The position numbers and the translations under genes are program-made. From assembly GCA_017445905.1 (NCBI GenBank), contig JAFSRX010000068.1, forward strand, positions 1 to 64,000: DNA of 64,000 bases. Reading direction: 5' to 3'. This DNA is from Eubacterium sp. (GTDB lineage: Bacteria > Bacillota > Clostridia > Oscillospirales > Acutalibacteraceae). The stretch's first letter is position 1. Each line of letters begins with the position of its first letter. Below, in pieces: positions 60,511 through 64,000 of this stretch. A model generated the notes under the pieces. It did not search any database, had not been told where the DNA came from, and saw nothing but the letters and a program-made list of their open reading frames with translations.

Positions 60511-60825
60511 ATGAACGTAACAATAGAATCGAGCGGAAGTTTAATAATAGCATATCTTATCGGAGAAATAGACCATCACTCAAGCTCTGCGCTGAGAGAA
60601 AAAATAGATAATGTTATTGCCTATAAAAAACCTAAGCATTTAATTCTCGATTTTAAAAACGTCAGCTTTATGGATTCATCGGGGATTGGACTTGTTATGG
60701 GAAGATATAGATTGATGCAGAGCTTCAAGGGAACAGTTGAAATAAGAAATGTAACTCCCCAAACAAAAAAACTGATGTTGCTTGCCGGGCTCGGCAATAT
60801 TGCAATTATAAAGGAATTACAGTAA
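60511..60825 (+). CDS. spoIIAA: Anti-sigma F factor antagonist
   Basis: The 104-residue STAS-domain protein releases sigma F by binding SpoIIAB in the forespore. The phosphorylatable serine lies in FMDSSGIGLVMGRY (Ser56/Ser57). ATG 60511 is used with GGTGAT just upstream; a TTG at 60499 falls in the terminator T-run. It is the first gene of the spoIIA operon. Its own promoter is not clear because a terminator lies directly in front. Confidence 0.93.
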   Translation: MNVTIESSGSLIIAYLIGEIDHHSSSALREKIDNVIAYKKPKHLILDFKNVSFMDSSGIGLVMGRYRLMQSFKGTVEIRNVTPQTKKLMLLAGLGNIAIIKELQ

Positions 60826-60835
60826 GGAGATAAGT

Positions 60836-61273
60836 ATGAAAGTAAAAAACGAATTCAGCCTGACAGTCGATAGTAAAAGTATTAATGAATCTTTTTGCAG
60901 GGTTGTTATTTCTGCTTTTGTGTCGCAGATTGATCCAACCATAGAAGAATTATCAGATTTGAAAACCGCTTTAAGTGAAGCTGTAACAAATTCAATAGTT
61001 CACGGATATAAGGATAAAAGCGGTAAGATTTATATCAATGCTAAAATAGTTGACGATAATATTGTAAGAATAAAAATTAGGGATAAAGGCATTGGAATTT
61101 ATGATATCAAAACTGCAATGACTCCGCTTTATTCAACGGGTGACGGTGACAGAGCAGGTCTTGGATTTACAGTTATGGAATCCTTTTGTGACAAGGTTAA
61201 GGTAAATTCATCCCTTGGAAAAGGAACAACTGTTACACTGATTAAAAAAATATCGGGTCACAGCGCATGGTAA
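60836..61273 (+). CDS. spoIIAB: Anti-sigma F factor (serine kinase)
   Basis: The 145-residue GHKL ATPase/kinase holds sigma F inactive and phosphorylates SpoIIAA. The N-box is LKTALSEAVTNSIVHGY (about 40-56), the G1 box RDKGIGIYD (about 82-90) and the G2 region GDRAGLGFTVMESF (about 104-117). TAAGGAGATAAGT precedes the ATG. It overlaps sigF by 7 bp, giving coupled synthesis of the factor and its inhibitor. Confidence 0.95.
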   Translation: MKVKNEFSLTVDSKSINESFCRVVISAFVSQIDPTIEELSDLKTALSEAVTNSIVHGYKDKSGKIYINAKIVDDNIVRIKIRDKGIGIYDIKTAMTPLYSTGDGDRAGLGFTVMESFCDKVKVNSSLGKGTTVTLIKKISGHSAW

Positions 61274-61926
61274 CTCAGCGGGATAAAAAGATAACTGATA
61301 ATATCGGACTTGTACATACTATTGCGAACAGATTCAAAAACAGGGGAGTTGAATACGACGATTTATTTCAGGCAGGATGCTTAGGACTTGTTAAAGCCGT
61401 TGATAATTTTGATGAGAGCAAGGGCTTCGCATTTTCAACTTATGCCGTTCCTGTTATAATGGGTGAAATAAAAAGACTCTTTCGCGATGGCGGAGCGATA
61501 AAGGTTTCTAGAGCGCTCAAAGAAAAATCAATCAAGGTCCAGGCGCTAAGAGATGAATTCGTAAAAAAAGAAGAAAGAGAGCCGACAATAAAAGAGCTTT
61601 CTGATATTTGTCAGATAAACGTTGAAGAGCTTTCAGAAATACTTAATATTATTAATCCCGTTGTTTCACTCAATTCCTATTATGACGATGAAAACGAAGA
61701 ACTCGATATTCCATATGATGAAAGCGAAAAGCTCTTTAATAAGCTATCTGTGGACGAGCTTATGCAAAAACTGAGCGAAGAAGAAAAGCAGTTAATTCAG
61801 TATAGATATTATCAGGGAAAAACCCAGTGTGAAACCGCTGAGCTGATTGGCGTTTCCCAGGTACAGATATCAAGAAAAGAAAAAGCAATCCTCAAAAAGC
61901 TGAGAGGATTGCATAATTCTATTTAG
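61267..61926 (+). CDS. sigF: Forespore sigma factor F
   Basis: The 219-residue sigma-70-family factor directs the first forespore-specific transcription. Region 2 (about 12-80) has YDDLFQAGCLGLVKAVDNFDESKGFAFSTYAVPVIMGEIKRLFRD, region 3 about 90-150, and region 4 (about 165-219) has GVSQVQISRKEKAILKKL. It ends the spoIIA operon. Its last 8 bp overlap the convergent hydF gene, and its 3' coding region forms a hairpin that can end hydF transcription. Confidence 0.96.
   Translation: MVTQRDKKITDNIGLVHTIANRFKNRGVEYDDLFQAGCLGLVKAVDNFDESKGFAFSTYAVPVIMGEIKRLFRDGGAIKVSRALKEKSIKVQALRDEFVKKEEREPTIKELSDICQINVEELSEILNIINPVVSLNSYYDDENEELDIPYDESEKLFNKLSVDELMQKLSEEEKQLIQYRYYQGKTQCETAELIGVSQVQISRKEKAILKKLRGLHNSI
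61873..61912 (-). terminator. hydF terminator located inside the sigF coding region
   Basis: Bases 61885-61893 and 61904-61912 form a perfect 9-bp stem (gcaatcctc/gaggattgc). Read on the minus strand, downstream of the hydF stop at 61919, it is followed by ttttcttttctt, a U-rich tract. On the plus strand no T-run follows, so it suits hydF only. Confidence 0.65.
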
Positions 61927-63103
61927 TTATTATTTCAGTTGACCTGTCGAGAATTCCGTTTATATATGCAATAACCGTTCCATAGTTTGTGAAAGGAATA
62001 TTTTGCTCGTTAGCTTTGTTCATTCTGCTGAGCATTTCTTTGTCACCGAGCATACATCCGCCGCAGTGAAGAACTAAGTCATAACCCGATAAATCCTCGG
62101 GGAATCCGTGACCTGATGAGAATTCAAATTGGAAATTCTTTTTTGTATATTCTTCAAGCCATTTAGGTAACTTAACTGTTCCGATATCGTTGCACTGTCT
62201 GTGATGTGTGCAACCCTCACTGATAAGAATTTTTGCTCCGCTGGAAAGATTATCAAGCTGTTTAACCCCTCTAAGAGCTGTTTCAAGAAATCCTTTGTAT
62301 CTTGCAAGAAGAATTGAAAAAGAGGTCAGGGGAATGCTCTCATCAACAATTTTCATAACTTTTTTGAAAACCTGTGAATCCGTTATAACGAGAGCAGGTT
62401 TTATTTTTTTTAGCGTTTCATTAAGCTGTTCGGGCTGAACTACAACTGAAACACCTCCCGCATCAATAATATCCCTTATAGCTTGCTGCTGGGGAAGAAT
62501 CATTCTTCCTTTTGGCGCAGATTCATCAATCGGAGTAACTAAAATAACAACGTCATTTTCTTTGATGAAATCGCCAACGAGCTTAATCTCTTTTTTTCTG
62601 CTTCCGAAAACTTTTGAAATTGCAACTTTGAGCTCTTCAATTCCAAAATTATCCTTTGCTGAAACAAAAATATTTATGTCATCATTATTGTAACCGCTTA
62701 TTAAATCAGCCTTGTTATTAGCAATTAAATAGGGGATGTCTTTTTCTCTGAAAACGCTTATAAGTTCTTTTTCAGCAGCATTAAGTTCTCTTCCTGCCGC
62801 TGTTACTAAAACTGCGATATCGCAGAGATTAAGTATCTTTTTAGCGCTTTTGATTCGCTTTTCTCCGAGTTCACCTTCATCGTCAATACCCGGAGTGTCG
62901 ATAATCTCAACCGCTCCGAGAGGAAGAAGTTCCATTGACTTTCTGATGGAGTCTGTTGTTGTTCCTTTAACGTCGCTGACAACTGAAACATCCTGATTTG
63001 TTATTCTGTTTACAAGAGAACTTTTTCCTGCGTTTCTGATTCCGAAAAATCCGATATGAATTCTCTCTGATGACGGGGTTGAATTAAGTCCCATAAAAAT
63101 CAC
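61919..63103 (-). CDS. hydF: [FeFe]-hydrogenase maturation GTPase HydF
   Basis: The 394-residue scaffold protein assembles the 2Fe precursor of the hydrogenase H-cluster. The GTPase domain (about 1-175) has P-loop GIRNAGKSSLVNR, VKGTTTDS, DTPGID and NKAD. A dimerisation region and the cluster-binding domain follow, with CTHHRQC (about 298-304) and LHCGGCML near 349-356, the CxHx(n)HCxxC pattern. hydG lies immediately upstream on the same strand. The last 8 bp overlap sigF tail to tail. Confidence 0.95.
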   Translation of the reverse strand: MIFMGLNSTPSSERIHIGFFGIRNAGKSSLVNRITNQDVSVVSDVKGTTTDSIRKSMELLPLGAVEIIDTPGIDDEGELGEKRIKSAKKILNLCDIAVLVTAAGRELNAAEKELISVFREKDIPYLIANNKADLISGYNNDDINIFVSAKDNFGIEELKVAISKVFGSRKKEIKLVGDFIKENDVVILVTPIDESAPKGRMILPQQQAIRDIIDAGGVSVVVQPEQLNETLKKIKPALVITDSQVFKKVMKIVDESIPLTSFSILLARYKGFLETALRGVKQLDNLSSGAKILISEGCTHHRQCNDIGTVKLPKWLEEYTKKNFQFEFSSGHGFPEDLSGYDLVLHCGGCMLGDKEMLSRMNKANEQNIPFTNYGTVIAYINGILDRSTEIITK

Positions 63104-64000
63104 CTAAAATCTGAAATCTCTGTCGCCGTTTTCTATTTTTACAAGTCTTTCTCTAACAATTTCGCGAACTTTTTCTTTCGGTATGGTGTTAATTTCTTTT
63201 TGAATCATTTTTTCACCGATTTCTTTAGTGTCGTCGCTTGCATAGTCAATGAGAAATTCTTTTAACGTCATTAATGCGTTGGGATGACAGCAGTTCTGAA
63301 TCTGACCAGATTTACAAAGGCTCATAAATCTGTCTCCAGTTCTTCCTTCTCTGTAACAAGCGGTACAGAAAGAGGGAATATAATCCGCTCTCATAAGCCA
63401 GTTTACAACTTCGTCAAGAGTTCTGTTATCAGAAACATCAAATTGCTCGGTATCATGAGGTCTTTCTTTTTCAGCATATCCGCCTACTGAAGTTCTTGAG
63501 CCGCCGCTTATCTGACTAACACCGAGACGAATAATCTTTTCTCTAACCTCTGCAGATTCCCTTGTTGAGATAATCATTCCCGTATAGGGAACAGCAATTC
63601 TGATACAAGCGGCAATTTTGCAAAACATTTCATCGCTGAGGGAATTATCAAAATCGTCGGGGTCAATATCATCAGCATGCTTAACTCTCGGAACACTGAT
63701 TGTGTGAGGTCCAACACCGTGAACAGCTTCAAGGTGTTCTGCGTGCATAAGTAGTCCTGCAAATTCATACTGAAAGTTGTCAAGACCGAATAAAACGCCA
63801 ATACCAACGTCATCAATTCCACCTTCCATAGCTCTGTCCATAGCCTCAGTGTGGTAAGCATAGTTGTGCTTTGGTCCTGTTGGATGAAGATGCTCGTAGT
63901 TTTCCTTATGGTAAGTTTCCTGGAAGAGGATATATGTTCCTATTCCTGCTTCCTTGAGCTTTCTGTAGTTCTCAACTGTTGTTGCTGCAATATTAACGTT
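63104..64000 (-). CDS. hydG: [FeFe]-hydrogenase maturase HydG, partial
   Basis: The window holds the C-terminal 298 codons of this radical SAM tyrosine lyase, which makes the CO and cyanide ligands of the H-cluster. The frame continues past base 64000, so the N-terminal cluster motif is outside. Visible family features are ETYHKENYEHLHPTGPKHNY, GIDDVGIGVLFGLDNFQYE, GPHTISVPRVKHADD, RLGVSQISGGSRTSVGGY and the C-terminal cluster cysteines in FCTACYREGRTGDRFM with LCKSG. It ends directly at the hydF start and is probably the first of an operon with it. Confidence 0.96.
   Translation of the reverse strand, partial: NVNIAATTVENYRKLKEAGIGTYILFQETYHKENYEHLHPTGPKHNYAYHTEAMDRAMEGGIDDVGIGVLFGLDNFQYEFAGLLMHAEHLEAVHGVGPHTISVPRVKHADDIDPDDFDNSLSDEMFCKIAACIRIAVPYTGMIISTRESAEVREKIIRLGVSQISGGSRTSVGGYAEKERPHDTEQFDVSDNRTLDEVVNWLMRADYIPSFCTACYREGRTGDRFMSLCKSGQIQNCCHPNALMTLKEFLIDYASDDTKEIGEKMIQKEINTIPKEKVREIVRERLVKIENGDRDFRF

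Overview
The window is a densely coded, low-GC chromosomal segment from an anaerobic, spore-forming, Gram-positive bacterium. Gene content points to the class Clostridia, probably a gut or rumen lineage near Oscillospirales (Ruminococcus-like); that placement is an inference. Spore genes (spoIIAA-spoIIAB-sigF, spoVM, gerW, dacF) show a sporulator. hydF and hydG show [FeFe]-hydrogenase maturation. GH43 enzymes plus uxaB/uxaA show use of pectic or arabinan-type plant polysaccharide. Starts are usually ATG behind strong GGAGG-like sites, with several clear TTG starts. No tRNA, rRNA, CRISPR array or intact transposase gene was seen.

Layout. 1-4343: a noncoding repeat, a secreted CAP-domain protein, a small membrane protein, a MocR-type regulator divergent from an ECF-transporter S component and a radical SAM gene, and a truncated four-helix-bundle gene. 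4385-8080: iscS-iscU-nadA-mnmA, a sulfur and Fe-S unit. 8132-8377: a monocistronic 45-residue acidic peptide. 8480-12078: a lipoprotein with a response regulator and histidine kinase. 12107-18879: a housekeeping and sporulation run (DUF1385, prmC, M50 protease, scpA, scpB, DUF2953, gerW, dacF, rluB). 19017-22237: a three-gene biotin-dependent carboxyltransferase cluster. 22238-25759: accessory genes (ATP-grasp, GNAT, epimerase-like).

25763-27122 is mostly noncoding: a MITE-like repeat, a 6S-like RNA candidate on the minus strand, a small acidic DUF1292 gene, and a roughly 510-nt, strongly promoted and terminated, apparently noncoding transcript with internal repeats and long-range pairing. 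This last RNA is the most interesting object in the window. 27132-43246 is a carbohydrate locus: uxaB-uxaA for galacturonate breakdown, then two giant secreted GH43 proteins (2640 and 1640 residues) sharing a C-terminal region of about 800 residues with no recognised wall anchor.

43292-55947 is the conserved Firmicutes yicC-to-spoVM supercluster (yicC, remA, rpoZ, priA, def, fmt, a zinc metallopeptidase, rsmB, rlmN, prpC, prkC, rsgA, thiN, a 49-residue membrane protein, spoVM). It lacks the gmk, coaBC and rpe genes often found there. A decayed glycosidase follows, then a T-box leader carrying a repeat insertion, valS and folC. The window ends with the spoIIA operon facing hydF and the 3' part of hydG, whose terminator lies inside sigF.
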